Positions 36,064-44,884 of a stretch of 64,000 nucleotides of DNA are shown here, in pieces. Within the stretch, counting starts at the first letter, position 1; each line of letters starts with the position of its first letter. Made by a program: the position numbers and the translations under genes. Below the pieces are notes generated by a model that made no database searches, had not been told where the DNA came from, and saw only the letters and a list, made by a program, of their open reading frames with translations. Source of the stretch: Pantoea vagans (GTDB lineage Bacteria > Pseudomonadota > Gammaproteobacteria > Enterobacterales > Enterobacteriaceae); the NCBI RefSeq assembly GCF_001506165.1, contig NZ_CP011427.1, positions 2,666,001 to 2,730,000 of the forward strand, in the 5' to 3' direction.

Positions 36064-36901
36064 GCTGTTGCTCCTGCAAATACCACTGCGCCACCGCGTC
36101 ACAGCGCGCAAACCACACGTCATCACGGGCGGTCATATGTTCAAACAGTTGTTCCAGCAGCAGGATACGCCCCGGCTGACCGGATATTTTCGGATGGAAC
36201 AGCGTGGTCAGGCACAAGCCTTCATCCATCGCGCCGTCGAACTCACGCTGCCAGTTATCGCGCGTTTGGGCATAGCTGGCGATGCGATCGCCGCCTTTTG
36301 GGAAATCAGGCTGACGCGTATAGGCCAGCGAGGCATAGTCATCCATCTCCCACTTGCCGGGGATCTCAACCAACGGCGTATGGCCCGCGACGGGCATCGC
36401 ATAGGGACGATCATCACCGCGCATGCTGCTGGAGTAGATCACCCCCGCTTCACGCAAAATTTGTGGTGTTTCTGCATGCCAGTCACCTGAGGGAGTACGA
36501 AAACCACAGGCGGTAATTCCCAGATGCTGTTTAAAAATCTCAGCAGATTTCACCATCACCGCCCGCTGCTCTTCCGGTGAAATAGCCCAGAAGGATTCAT
36601 GACGGTAGCCGTGATAGGCCACTTCGTGGCCCTGTTCGATAATCGCCTGACACTGCTGCGGCCACTGCTCCACCACCCATGCTGGCACAAAGAAGGTGGC
36701 GGGCAGATTGAAGGCGCGCAGCAGGTCGAGCAGACGCCCGAGCGCGCGGTATGGCCCGTAAGCCCCAAAGGTAAAATACTCTGGCGTTGACCACAGGCTG
36801 CCATTCAACATGGCATCGCCAGTGGGACCATCAAGGTCAAACGCCAGCGCCATACAGCCGCGTTTACCCTGCGGCCAGCGCACTGCGCCCGGTTGTTGCA
36901 T
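36056..36901 (-). CDS. NodB/PuuE-type metal-dependent deacetylase
   Basis: A 281-residue polysaccharide deacetylase-family enzyme with the expected motifs: FDLDGPTGD (Asp22, Asp24), HGYRHE (His97, His101), GFRTPSGDW (Arg135) and a C-terminal TLFHPKISGQPGR. Cytoplasmic relatives of this kind, with no signal peptide and HGYxHE, include PuuE allantoinase and others that act on small C-N compounds rather than on glycans. In this operon it more likely hydrolyses an amide, imide or ureide of the imported compound. It sits 12 bases after the binding-protein gene. Confidence 0.86.
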   Translation of the reverse strand: MQQPGAVRWPQGKRGCMALAFDLDGPTGDAMLNGSLWSTPEYFTFGAYGPYRALGRLLDLLRAFNLPATFFVPAWVVEQWPQQCQAIIEQGHEVAYHGYRHESFWAISPEEQRAVMVKSAEIFKQHLGITACGFRTPSGDWHAETPQILREAGVIYSSSMRGDDRPYAMPVAGHTPLVEIPGKWEMDDYASLAYTRQPDFPKGGDRIASYAQTRDNWQREFDGAMDEGLCLTTLFHPKISGQPGRILLLEQLFEHMTARDDVWFARCDAVAQWYLQEQQHD

Positions 36902-36913
36902 CTGCTTGCTCCT

Positions 36914-37735
36914 TTAGCCCTGATTAACCATCGCTTTATCGATACCGTTATCGCTCAGGCCCCATTTGCTGAGGATCTTCTGGTACGAACCATCGGCAAT
37001 CATGGCGTCAATCGCGGCCTGAATCGCTGTGGTCAGCTCGGTGGCATCTTTGCCCATCGCCATGCCGGTGTACTGGAAGGAGAAGGCTTTATCCAGTGGC
37101 TTAAAGGTGCCTTTTTCCAGATTCATGATGTACGGCAGGGTTTCGCTACCCTGTACTGCGCCATCCAGACGCCCCTGACGCAGCTGAGTACGCGCATCTG
37201 CCGTGCCTTCTGCGCCCACCACCACGATTGCCGGTTTACCTGCGGCTTCACAGTGTGCTTTCGACCAGTTGGCAATCTCTTGCGGGAAGGTGGTGCGACG
37301 GCTGGTGCCGACTTTCTTACCGCACAGATCCATCGCGCTGTTGATCTCAGTATGAGAACTCAAGGTGTAGAACTGTGGACCGGTTTTGAAGTAGTCGATG
37401 AAGTTGACCACCTTCTGGCGCTCTTTGGTGTCAGTCATGCCTGACATCACCAGATCAACGCGTTTGGTGACCACGGCGTTAACCATCTGCTCAAAAGCGA
37501 TCTCTTGCCAGTTGATCTTTACGCCCAGCTTTTCACCAATCGCCTGGCCGAGATCGTAATCGACACCGGTGAGCTGATTGGTTGCCGGATCTTTAAAGTC
37601 CATTGGCGGGTAGTTCGGCATAATCGCGACCGTTAGCCCTTTCTCTTTGATTGCCGCAGGTACAGCGATATCTGCCCAGGCAGAAGATTGCAGCAACACA
37701 GCAGCACTGATGGCACTCAATAACAGCTTTTTCAT
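36914..37735 (-). CDS. Amino-acid-type periplasmic binding protein of the lyase operon
   Basis: A 273-residue type-II binding protein with a signal peptide (MKKLLLSAISAAVLLQSSAWA). It has ATP-transporter-typical segments LTVAIMPNYPPMDFKDP, GVDYDLGQAIGEKLGVKINW and RVDLVMSGMTDTKERQKVVNFIDYFKTG. Two cysteines (DLCGKK and AHCEAAG) could form a disulfide. It belongs to the polar amino-acid/opine class. ATG 37735 is preferred over an upstream GTG. It defines what the island imports, but the ligand is not readable from sequence. Confidence 0.88.
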   Translation of the reverse strand: MKKLLLSAISAAVLLQSSAWADIAVPAAIKEKGLTVAIMPNYPPMDFKDPATNQLTGVDYDLGQAIGEKLGVKINWQEIAFEQMVNAVVTKRVDLVMSGMTDTKERQKVVNFIDYFKTGPQFYTLSSHTEINSAMDLCGKKVGTSRRTTFPQEIANWSKAHCEAAGKPAIVVVGAEGTADARTQLRQGRLDGAVQGSETLPYIMNLEKGTFKPLDKAFSFQYTGMAMGKDATELTTAIQAAIDAMIADGSYQKILSKWGLSDNGIDKAMVNQG

Positions 37736-37754
37736 GTTTTTCACCCCGGTCACA

Positions 37755-38519
37755 TTAAAGAAGAATCGCGTTTATAAAGTTTTTCATCCGTGGGTTCTGC
37801 GGGTTCAGCAGAATGTCTTCTGGTGCGCCCTGCTCAATAATTCGTCCCTCATCCATAAACACCACCTGATTAGCCACCTCACGGGCAAAGCCCATTTCGT
37901 GCGTGACCACCAGCATGGTGGTGCCCTCTTTTGCCAACTGACGCATCACTGCCAGCACTTCACCGACCATTTCCGGATCCAGCGCTGAGGTGGGTTCGTC
38001 GAACAGCATCAGTTTCGGTTTCATTGCCAGTGCGCGGGCAATCGCCACCCGCTGCTGCTGCCCACCGGATAACGATTGCGGATAGTCATGCGCCTTGTGC
38101 GCCAGACCCACCCGATCCAGCAGTGCCATGGCCTCTTCACTGGCTTCACGTTTCGGACGCAGCAAAACACGGCAGGGTCCTTCGATGATGTTCTCCAGCG
38201 CGGTTTTGTGCGGGAACAAGTTGAAGCGCTGGAACACCATGCCGGTTTGCAGGCGCTGACGTGCAATCTGCTTGTCGCTCAGTGCATGTAACTTGTTGCC
38301 GGCAATGCGATAACCCGCCAGTTCGTTGTCAACCCAGATTCCGCCTTGATCGACCTTCTCCAACTGATTGATGCAGCGTAAAAAGGTGCTCTTACCCGAT
38401 CCCGATGGGCCGAGGATGCACATCACCTCGCCGTAATTGACCTCAAGGCTGACATCCTTCAAGGCGTGGAACTGGTCGAAATATTTGTTCACCTTGACGG
38501 CGCGCACGATGTTTCTCAT
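37755..38519 (-). CDS. Amino-acid ABC transporter ATPase of the lyase operon
   Basis: A 254-residue ATPase: Walker [32 protein letters not shown], signature LSGGQQQR, Walker [13 protein letters not shown] and VTHEMGF. An insertion [18 protein letters not shown] before the Q-loop is of the kind seen in opine/arginine-type systems. It is 13 bases after the permease and 19 before the binding protein. Function: energises import through the single permease encoded next to it. Confidence 0.9.
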   Translation of the reverse strand: MRNIVRAVKVNKYFDQFHALKDVSLEVNYGEVMCILGPSGSGKSTFLRCINQLEKVDQGGIWVDNELAGYRIAGNKLHALSDKQIARQRLQTGMVFQRFNLFPHKTALENIIEGPCRVLLRPKREASEEAMALLDRVGLAHKAHDYPQSLSGGQQQRVAIARALAMKPKLMLFDEPTSALDPEMVGEVLAVMRQLAKEGTTMLVVTHEMGFAREVANQVVFMDEGRIIEQGAPEDILLNPQNPRMKNFINAILL

Positions 38520-38532
38520 GTCTCACTCCCAA

Positions 38533-39411
38533 TTACTGACGCTGGCGATGGCCGCGTGAGAAGTAGCGTTCCAACTGGCTCTGACCAAATGACAGCACGG
38601 TCACCACAATCAGGTACCAGATGCCCGCCACGAACAGCAGCTCCATCACGCGCGCATTGGCGAAGTAGATGGTTTGCGTGTTGTAGAGCAGTTCCGAGTA
38701 CTGGATCATGCTCGCCAGGCTGGTGGTCTTGATCATGCTGATGAATTCGTTACCCACGGGCGGCAGTATCACGCGCATCGCCTGTGGCAAAATAATGCGC
38801 TGCAGCGCTTGCAGACGTGGCATCCCGATGGCTTTTGCGGCTTCGTATTGCCCGGTATCCACCGACAGCAAACCGGCACGCACCACTTCCGAGGTGTAAG
38901 CCCCTTGGTTGATACTCAGGCCCAGCAACGCCGCCAGAAAGGGCGTCATGATGGTGACGGTTTGCACGCTGAACACGCCGGGAATACTGATAGTGGGAAA
39001 CACCAGCGCGAGGTTGAACCACAGCAGCAGTTGCAGAATCAGCGGCGTGCCGCGGAAAATCCAGGCGTAGCCCACCGCGATGTAGTGCAGCACCGGGTTC
39101 GGCGACATATACATGATCGCGGTGATCACCCCGAACAACACGCCCAGCCCCATTGCCAGCACGGACATGATCAAGGTGTTAACCACACCGTTGAGGATGG
39201 CCTGCGCGGTAAAGAACTGGCCGACAAACGACCATTCGATATTGCCGTGTGCGAAGGCATTCACCAGCAGCGCCAGCAGGATCAGGATGACGACGGAGGC
39301 GGTGATACGGCCGTAGTAACGACGCGGCACCACCTGATAGCGGTCAAGATCGTAGTGCATCTGCTCGCGACTGTTATTCAGGCTGGGTTCTACCGGGGTG
39401 GATTGCGACAT
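38533..39411 (-). CDS. Amino-acid ABC transporter permease of the lyase operon
   Basis: A 292-residue permease with an N-terminal cytoplasmic extension of about 40 residues (VVPRRYYGRI before the first helix) and the His/Glu/Gln family core: WIFRGTPLILQLLLWFNLAL and EAAKAIGMPRLQALQRIILPQAMRVILPPVGNEF. Only one permease gene is present, so a homodimer is expected, unlike the hut-linked system with two. ATG 39411 follows GAGGAG, ten bases after the lyase stop. Confidence 0.9.
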   Translation of the reverse strand: MSQSTPVEPSLNNSREQMHYDLDRYQVVPRRYYGRITASVVILILLALLVNAFAHGNIEWSFVGQFFTAQAILNGVVNTLIMSVLAMGLGVLFGVITAIMYMSPNPVLHYIAVGYAWIFRGTPLILQLLLWFNLALVFPTISIPGVFSVQTVTIMTPFLAALLGLSINQGAYTSEVVRAGLLSVDTGQYEAAKAIGMPRLQALQRIILPQAMRVILPPVGNEFISMIKTTSLASMIQYSELLYNTQTIYFANARVMELLFVAGIWYLIVVTVLSFGQSQLERYFSRGHRQRQ

Positions 39412-39421
39412 AGATGACTCC

Positions 39422-40849
39422 TCAGGCACGCGGGCCAGCGTAATCTTCGGTCCAGCGCTGCTGGTCCTGCATCAGGGTTTGCAGGCGGGCCAGTTGCTCG
39501 CGCACACGTGCTGGAGCGGTGCCGCCGTAGCCACTGCGGGCCGCCAGCGCTGCTTCTAACGTCAACGCACTGCGCACATCCGGCGTTAAACGCGCATCCA
39601 CCGCCTGCAACTGCGTATCGCTCAGATCGGACAAGCCGCAATTTTCCTGCTCGCACAGCTGTACCAGTTGACCGGTGATTTCATGCGCTTCACGGAATGG
39701 CACGCCGCGCATCGCCAGCCAGTCGGCCACTTCGGTCGCCAGCGTAAAGCCATCGGGTGCCTGATCGCGCATCACATCGGTGTTGAATTTCAGCGTCGAC
39801 ATCATGCCCGCCATCGCTGGCAGTACCAGCAGCAGCGTGTCTACGGCATCAATCACGTTGCGCTTGTCATCACTGAGATCGCGGTTGTAGGAGAGTGGCA
39901 TGGCTTTCATGGTGGTGAGCAGCGCCATCAGGTTGCCGACCAAACGGCCTGAGCGACCACGTGTCAGCTCAGCGATATCGGGGTTTTTCTTCTGCGGCAT
40001 GATTGAGCTGCCGGTGGCGTAGCTGTCGTGCAACTCGACCCAGCGGAACTGGCGTGAGGCCCACATGCACACCTCTTCGCACAGACGCGACAGGTTGATG
40101 CCGATCATGCTGGTGACAAACAGGAATTCTGCGGCGTAATCGCGGCTGGCGACGGCATCAATCGAGTTCTCACAAGGTGCCAGGTAAGCGAGGTCGGCGG
40201 CCGCCTGTTCTGGCTGGCGCGCAATTGCCGATCCCGCCATCGCCGCGGCACCCAATGGGCAGCGTGCGCTACGGCGATCCCAATCCTGCATACGTTCGAT
40301 ATCACGAGAGAACGATTGCGCATGCGCCAGCAGTTGATGGCCGAAGACGATAGGCTGGGCTTGCTGTAAATGGGTGAAGCCCGGCGCCACGCTGTTGGTG
40401 TGTTGGGCGGCTTGCTCAACCAACGATTGCTGCAATGCCAGCAGCGCCGTGACCACCTTGCGACCGTTATCGCGTAGGTAGAGGCGTAAATCGTTAACGG
40501 TTTGATCGTTGCGTGAACGGCCAGCACGCAGTTTGCCGCCCAGTGGCCCTAAACGCTCGGTCAGTGCGCGTTCGATAAAGGTATGCACATCTTCATCCGC
40601 CGCGATGGGATGCAGATTTCCCGCACGGTAATCCGCATCCAGCGCGTCTATCGCCGCCAGCATGGTGCTCAGTTCGTCGGCACTCAGCAGATCACCGCGT
40701 GCCAGTTCACGTGCATGTGCCCGGCAGCCCGCCAGATCGTAAGGTGCCAAGGCAAAGTAATAATCCGGGCTACGTGAGAGCGCGGTTAAACTGGCCGCTG
40801 GTGCCGCTTTAAAACGCGCGCCCCATAACAGTTCGGCATTATCAGACAT
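39422..40849 (-). CDS. Argininosuccinate-lyase-like C-N lyase, probably catabolic
   Basis: A 475-residue aspartase/fumarase-superfamily enzyme of the argininosuccinate lyase branch: DEDVHTFIE, KLRAGRSRNDQ, GFTHLQQAQP (Thr159-His160) and the mobile signature loop GSSIMPQKKNP (280-290) with its catalytic serine. It differs clearly from the enterobacterial ArgH I know, and its gene heads an operon with an importer, two deacetylases and an MmgE/PrpD protein rather than arg genes. Members of this branch eliminate fumarate from N-substituted aspartates such as argininosuccinate or EDDS. A catabolic lyase of that kind is my inference; a second ArgH is the alternative. The 157-base gap to the divergent LysR gene is AT-rich and must hold both promoters. 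Confidence 0.87.
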   Translation of the reverse strand: MSDNAELLWGARFKAAPAASLTALSRSPDYYFALAPYDLAGCRAHARELARGDLLSADELSTMLAAIDALDADYRAGNLHPIAADEDVHTFIERALTERLGPLGGKLRAGRSRNDQTVNDLRLYLRDNGRKVVTALLALQQSLVEQAAQHTNSVAPGFTHLQQAQPIVFGHQLLAHAQSFSRDIERMQDWDRRSARCPLGAAAMAGSAIARQPEQAAADLAYLAPCENSIDAVASRDYAAEFLFVTSMIGINLSRLCEEVCMWASRQFRWVELHDSYATGSSIMPQKKNPDIAELTRGRSGRLVGNLMALLTTMKAMPLSYNRDLSDDKRNVIDAVDTLLLVLPAMAGMMSTLKFNTDVMRDQAPDGFTLATEVADWLAMRGVPFREAHEITGQLVQLCEQENCGLSDLSDTQLQAVDARLTPDVRSALTLEAALAARSGYGGTAPARVREQLARLQTLMQDQQRWTEDYAGPRA

Positions 40850-41006
40850 GCTATTTCCCCTTACAGATAATCTTCAGCGATATGAAAAAAATATGGATAT
40901 CTCAGCAGCGATAATAAAAACTTATTTTATTGCCAAGCTGGTAAATACGTCATATTTCAGGTTCACTGTACTTTCACCGCAATTATTCCGGAGTTGAATA
41001 GCAAAG

Positions 41007-41978
41007 ATGGAAAGTAAAGTTTCCCAGTCAGGAAACAATGTGAATCATCGCGGCGATAATGCGGTTCTGGCACTGAGTAATATCGACTTAAAATTACTGC
41101 GGGTATTTAAGTGCGTGGTGGAAGCCGGTGGATTAACTGCAGCCAGTCACGAATTGAATATTGGTCTGGCGGCGATCAGCAAACAAGTTTCCGACCTGGA
41201 GATTCGCCTCGGCATGACGCTGTGCAGCCGTGGGCGCGAAGGTTTTGAGCTGACGCAGTACGGTATCAACGTCTATCAGGCCACGCTTGAACTGTTTGTC
41301 TCGCTGAATCTGTTCCGTGAGCGCCTGCACAACAGCCGTAATGAGTTGCTGGGTGATATCGCCATTTGTGTGGTGGATAACACGATCTCCGACCCGCAAT
41401 CGCCGGTCACCGATGCGGTGCAGCAACTGCACCAGAATGCACCAAAAGTACAGATTCGATTACAGACCGCGCAATTAGATGATATTGAGCGCGGTATCAG
41501 TGAAGGGCGTTTTCATTGCGGCATCGCCCCTGTTTATGAAATGAAAAATGATTTTGATTACTTCCCACTTTATAAAGAATATTCAAAATTATATTGCTCC
41601 ATGTCACATCCTTTATATTCTGGCTCTTGTGATAAAAAAGTATCAGTGGAAACATTACGTGAGCAGAAGATTATTAATCATTTATATGTCACCCCGCGTG
41701 ATGACCGCCGCATCATTCCGTTGCAGGACAGCGGTGCTCAGGCCGTGCAGGTTGAATCTGTCGCGATGCTGATTTTAACCGGTCACTTTATTGGTTATTT
41801 GCCGGAGCATTATGCCGCGCCCTTTATTGCACGCGGTCAGCTCTGTGAGTTGGGTGATGAATCAGTGCGGCGTGAAAATCCCTTCTGCCTGCTGATTAAG
41901 AAAGGCCGGAAAATTAATCCGATTATCCGGCTGTTTATGCAGGCATTGGGGCTGGGTGAGGCAGCTGGCGCGCACTGA
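41007..41978 (+). CDS. LysR-type transcriptional regulator (island regulator 2)
   Basis: A 323-residue LysR regulator with about 25 extra residues before the helix-turn-helix LRVFKCVVEAGGLTAASHELNIGLAAISKQVSDLE. It diverges from the seven-gene lyase operon and is its likely regulator. The effector domain contains HFIGYLPEHYAAPF, shared with the LysR protein at the other end of the island. Part of the effector-domain coding sequence (about 41540-41690) is markedly AT-rich against its neighbours, a sign of recent transfer or relaxed codon use. The ribosome site is weak. Confidence 0.87.
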   Translation: MESKVSQSGNNVNHRGDNAVLALSNIDLKLLRVFKCVVEAGGLTAASHELNIGLAAISKQVSDLEIRLGMTLCSRGREGFELTQYGINVYQATLELFVSLNLFRERLHNSRNELLGDIAICVVDNTISDPQSPVTDAVQQLHQNAPKVQIRLQTAQLDDIERGISEGRFHCGIAPVYEMKNDFDYFPLYKEYSKLYCSMSHPLYSGSCDKKVSVETLREQKIINHLYVTPRDDRRIIPLQDSGAQAVQVESVAMLILTGHFIGYLPEHYAAPFIARGQLCELGDESVRRENPFCLLIKKGRKINPIIRLFMQALGLGEAAGAH

Positions 41979-42016
41979 GATGGTGCAGATCACTGCGGTC
42001 TGACCCTCTCACCCCG

Positions 42017-42535
42017 TTATTTGACCCACTTATACATCACCGTCGTTGCATCCAGAGCCCCTTCGGTCGACTCCGCATAATAGGGAATCGATCCCGCGAT
42101 TTGCCATGCCATCGATAAATAGAGATCGGTTGCCACGTCGCCGCTGCGCGTATCCAGTACCAGCAGCGTTTTACCCTGCCCTGTGGCCAACTGCTCGGCG
42201 TGCTGCATCAAGCGACGGGCAATCCCCTGGCGCCGGGCATCAGGGTGCACCAGCAGTTTGCTGATCTCCGCACGGTGGCGTCCATTCGGCATCGCACTGA
42301 ATCCCACCATCACCGTTGCCACGATCACGCCCTGCTGCCAGGCCACCAGCAGTTGATTATCGCCGCTGGCCAGGCTGAAGATCTTATCCTGCCAAAAGCG
42401 CTCCATCGCACCACGATCGGCTGCATCAATAAATCCCACGCTGGCGCCGTCTGCCACGCACCCTTGCAACACATCGGTTAACGCCGCCAACAGAGGTTGG
42501 GCTTGCGTCGCGCTTAATTGTTCGATCTCAATCAT
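42017..42535 (-). CDS. GNAT-family N-acetyltransferase
   Basis: A 172-residue GNAT enzyme. The acetyl-CoA pyrophosphate-binding motif is seen in LLVHPDARRQGIARRLMQHAEQLA, followed by LLVLDTRSGDVATDLYLSMAWQIAGSIPYYAES, typical of small-molecule or antibiotic-like acetyltransferases. It is translationally coupled (ATGA overlap) to the XRE-cupin regulator upstream, so the two form a two-gene operon. The acceptor substrate is unknown. Confidence 0.87.
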   Translation of the reverse strand: MIEIEQLSATQAQPLLAALTDVLQGCVADGASVGFIDAADRGAMERFWQDKIFSLASGDNQLLVAWQQGVIVATVMVGFSAMPNGRHRAEISKLLVHPDARRQGIARRLMQHAEQLATGQGKTLLVLDTRSGDVATDLYLSMAWQIAGSIPYYAESTEGALDATTVMYKWVK

Positions 42536-43095
42536 GGCTTACACACCACCAAAAGGTAACGCGCGCCCCCTTCAGGATGCGCTTCAAAGGAGGATTTCCC
42601 CGTGAGATGGAAGCGCAGGCAGTCACTCGCCTGTAAAGTCCAACGCTGTTCATCCATGGTGAACGTCAACTCGCCAGATTGCAGCCAGATGTGTTGTTCC
42701 AGTCCCTGCACCGGGGGCGCGTTGTACTCAATACGCGCACCGGGCTGTAGCACGCACTCCACCACTTCGGCTTTGAACTGGCTGGCAGGTGGCGACACGC
42801 TGCGACGCTGATAGCCGCTGGCTTCATCGTGCCAGACCGTCTGGTCGCTGGCTTTCAACAGCAGCGCCGACTCTTCTTCCACTTCACTCAGCAAACGCGA
42901 CATGGTTAAGCCGTAAGCCACACACAGTCGGTTAAGCAAAGCGGCTGTCGGGCTGGTTTCGGCGCGTTCAATGCGCGACAATGACGCACGACTGATGCCT
43001 GTCGCCATTGCCAACTCGTCTAACGACCAGCCACGTTGTACCCGCAACTCGGCCAGTCGGGCGGCCAGTCGGTCTTCCGTATTTAACACAGACAT
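42532..43095 (-). CDS. XRE-family regulator with cupin domain
   Basis: A 187-residue regulator. The N-terminal helix-turn-helix reads LAELRVQRGWSLDELAMATGISRASLSRIERAETSP. The C-terminal part is a cupin (VECVLQPGARIEY, QHIWLQSGELTFTMDEQRW, SDCLRFHLTGKSSFEAHPEG) that may sense a small molecule. It probably controls itself and the overlapping acetyltransferase gene. ATG 43095 is preceded by GAGAGG. It is divergent from mlrA. Confidence 0.9.
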   Translation of the reverse strand: MSVLNTEDRLAARLAELRVQRGWSLDELAMATGISRASLSRIERAETSPTAALLNRLCVAYGLTMSRLLSEVEEESALLLKASDQTVWHDEASGYQRRSVSPPASQFKAEVVECVLQPGARIEYNAPPVQGLEQHIWLQSGELTFTMDEQRWTLQASDCLRFHLTGKSSFEAHPEGGARYLLVVCKP

Positions 43096-43246
43096 CGTCA
43101 CCTCTCATTTATGGGAATTAAATCTCAATAATGAGATAGAACCTGAAATCGTGCACTGGGTCAAGTTGTACAGGAACAAAAGAGTTGTACAACCCAAGCG
43201 TGACGGTTAAGGTGTTGTAATGCAGGTCAGAATTTTTGAGGACGCT

Positions 43247-43981
43247 ATGGCCTTATACAGTATCGGTGATGTTGCCGAGCGCTGTGGAATCAACCCGGTA
43301 ACACTGCGCGCCTGGCAGCGCCGTTACGGTTTACTTAAACCCCAGCGCACCGAAGGCGGACATCGTCAGTTTGATGACGAAGATGTTCAGCGTATTGAAG
43401 AGATCAAACGCTGGATAGAGAGTGGTGTGCCTGTCGGTAAGGTCAAAGCCTTGCTGGAAGGCGAAACCGTGAATGCGCATGATGGCTGGAGCGCGCTGCA
43501 GGAAGAGTTAATGGGCGTGCTGCGACATGTTCGCCCCGCTAAATTACGCACTAAAATCGCCACGATTGGCCGCGAACATCCGGTGGATGCGTTGATCGAT
43601 CACATTTTTGTGCCAGTGCGTCAACGCCTTGGGCTCGACCAAAACACCGCGCGCACCATGTGCAGCCTGCTGGATGGTGCGTTGATAGATTACGTGACCT
43701 TTTGCCTGGCGAGTGGACGGAAAAAAGCCGGCAAAGATGCGTTAATGATTGGCTGGGGTGTCGAAGATCGCACACGCATCTGGCTGGAAGCCTGGCGCTT
43801 ATCGCAACAGGGTTGGCGCATGGATGTGTTAGCCGAACCGCTGGATATGCCGCGTCCTGAGCTTTTTCCCGGCCAAAATTTGTTTATCTGGACAGGTAAA
43901 AAGCCGACGCGCCGTCAGTTAGAGCAGTTTGAACACTGGCAGGCGCAAGGATTTTCCATCCACATCCACGATCCCGCTTAA
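43247..43981 (+). CDS. mlrA: MerR-family regulator MlrA
   Basis: A 244-residue MerR-like regulator resembling E. coli MlrA/YehV (243 aa). The N-terminus [42 protein letters not shown] is almost the same, followed by a B12-binding-like C-terminal region without the usual cobalamin histidine motif. In E. coli MlrA activates csgD and thus curli and biofilm formation. ATG 43247 follows GAGGA. The neighbours yohO and yehWXY-osmF are as in E. coli. Confidence 0.92.
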   Translation: MALYSIGDVAERCGINPVTLRAWQRRYGLLKPQRTEGGHRQFDDEDVQRIEEIKRWIESGVPVGKVKALLEGETVNAHDGWSALQEELMGVLRHVRPAKLRTKIATIGREHPVDALIDHIFVPVRQRLGLDQNTARTMCSLLDGALIDYVTFCLASGRKKAGKDALMIGWGVEDRTRIWLEAWRLSQQGWRMDVLAEPLDMPRPELFPGQNLFIWTGKKPTRRQLEQFEHWQAQGFSIHIHDPA

Positions 43982-44064
43982 CGAAAAATCGCACACTCGG
44001 CCTTTGCCTCGCCGGATGTGCGCGCTATCATGCCGCACTCCATGACTTTACTCAGGTTTCCATT

Positions 44065-44172
44065 ATGAACTGGAATAAAATTTTCATCGGCACCCTGTTT
44101 GCCGTGATGGCCATTGGCGGCATGGGCGGCATGATGTTGGTTGGTTACAGCCTTATCCTTCCCAGCCACTGA
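44065..44172 (+). CDS. yohO: Tiny membrane protein YohO
   Basis: An open frame of 35 codons from ATG 44065 to TGA 44170-44172: [19 protein letters not shown] then [16 protein letters not shown]. It has one hydrophobic helix and matches E. coli YohO (35 aa) in length, in the MAxGGxGGxMLxGY pattern and in its place between mlrA and yehW. Function is unknown. Its 3' end overlaps the 3' end of yehW on the opposite strand by 20 bases. Confidence 0.85.
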   Translation: MNWNKIFIGTLFAVMAIGGMGGMMLVGYSLILPSH

Positions 44173-44884
44173 GTGTTCTCTGCACGCGCTCTAATACGCG
44201 ATCGCAGATTAACGCCAGTAACGCCACCAGCACGGCCCCCTGAATGACATAGGCGGTGTTAAAGCCGCTGAGTCCGATGATCACCGGCGAGCCTAAACTC
44301 TCCGCGCCCACGGTAGACGCAATGGTCGCCGTGCCGATGTTGATCATCACCGAAGTACGCACTCCGGCCATGATCACCGGAGCCGCCAGCGCCAGTTCAA
44401 TCTGCCACAGACGTTGCCAGGGCCCCATGCCCAGCCCGATAGCGATTTCGCGATTGCTGGCCGGCACGCTGTCTAATCCCGCTAACGTGCCCTGCAGAAT
44501 GGGTAGCAGTCCGTAAAGGAACAGTGCCATGATCGCGGGCGTCGCGCCAAAACCCATCACCGGCACCGCAATCGCCAACACCGCCACCGGTGGAAAGGTT
44601 TGCCCGGCTGCTGCTAACGTCTCCAGTAGCGGACGAAAAGCCCGTCCGGCGCGACGTGTGGCAAATACCGCACAGCCGACCCCGACCACCAGCGCCAGCA
44701 TGCTGCCACTCAACACCAATGAAAGATGTGCCAACGCCAACTGCCAAAAACTCTCCTGCTGATACAGCGGCCGATCCAGCTGCGGGAACCAGTGGGCGAA
44801 CAGCGGTCCACTGTGCGGTAATCCCCACAGCAGCAGCAAAAACGCGGCCAGCAACCAGTAGAGTGGATCGCGCAACAGACGCAT
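44153..44884 (-). CDS. yehW: Betaine-type ABC transporter permease YehW
   Basis: A 243-residue permease of the glycine-betaine/proline (OpuC-like) class, the same length as E. coli YehW. It has several hydrophobic helices and the loop [54 protein letters not shown]. It is the last gene of osmF-yehY-yehX-yehW, sharing TAATG with yehX. The system is a low-affinity, RpoS-linked betaine transporter in enterics. Confidence 0.93.
   Translation of the reverse strand: MRLLRDPLYWLLAAFLLLLWGLPHSGPLFAHWFPQLDRPLYQQESFWQLALAHLSLVLSGSMLALVVGVGCAVFATRRAGRAFRPLLETLAAAGQTFPPVAVLAIAVPVMGFGATPAIMALFLYGLLPILQGTLAGLDSVPASNREIAIGLGMGPWQRLWQIELALAAPVIMAGVRTSVMINIGTATIASTVGAESLGSPVIIGLSGFNTAYVIQGAVLVALLALICDRVLERVQRTLSGWEG

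Noticed and set aside
38674..39417. 247-codon frame antisense to the island permease gene
   Set aside because: Very His/Gln/Arg-rich and opposite hydrophobic helices of a clear permease; no ribosome site.
39422..40849. Calling the lyase argH
   Set aside because: The sequence differs from enterobacterial ArgH and the gene is in a catabolic operon without other arg genes, so a biosynthetic symbol would mislead.
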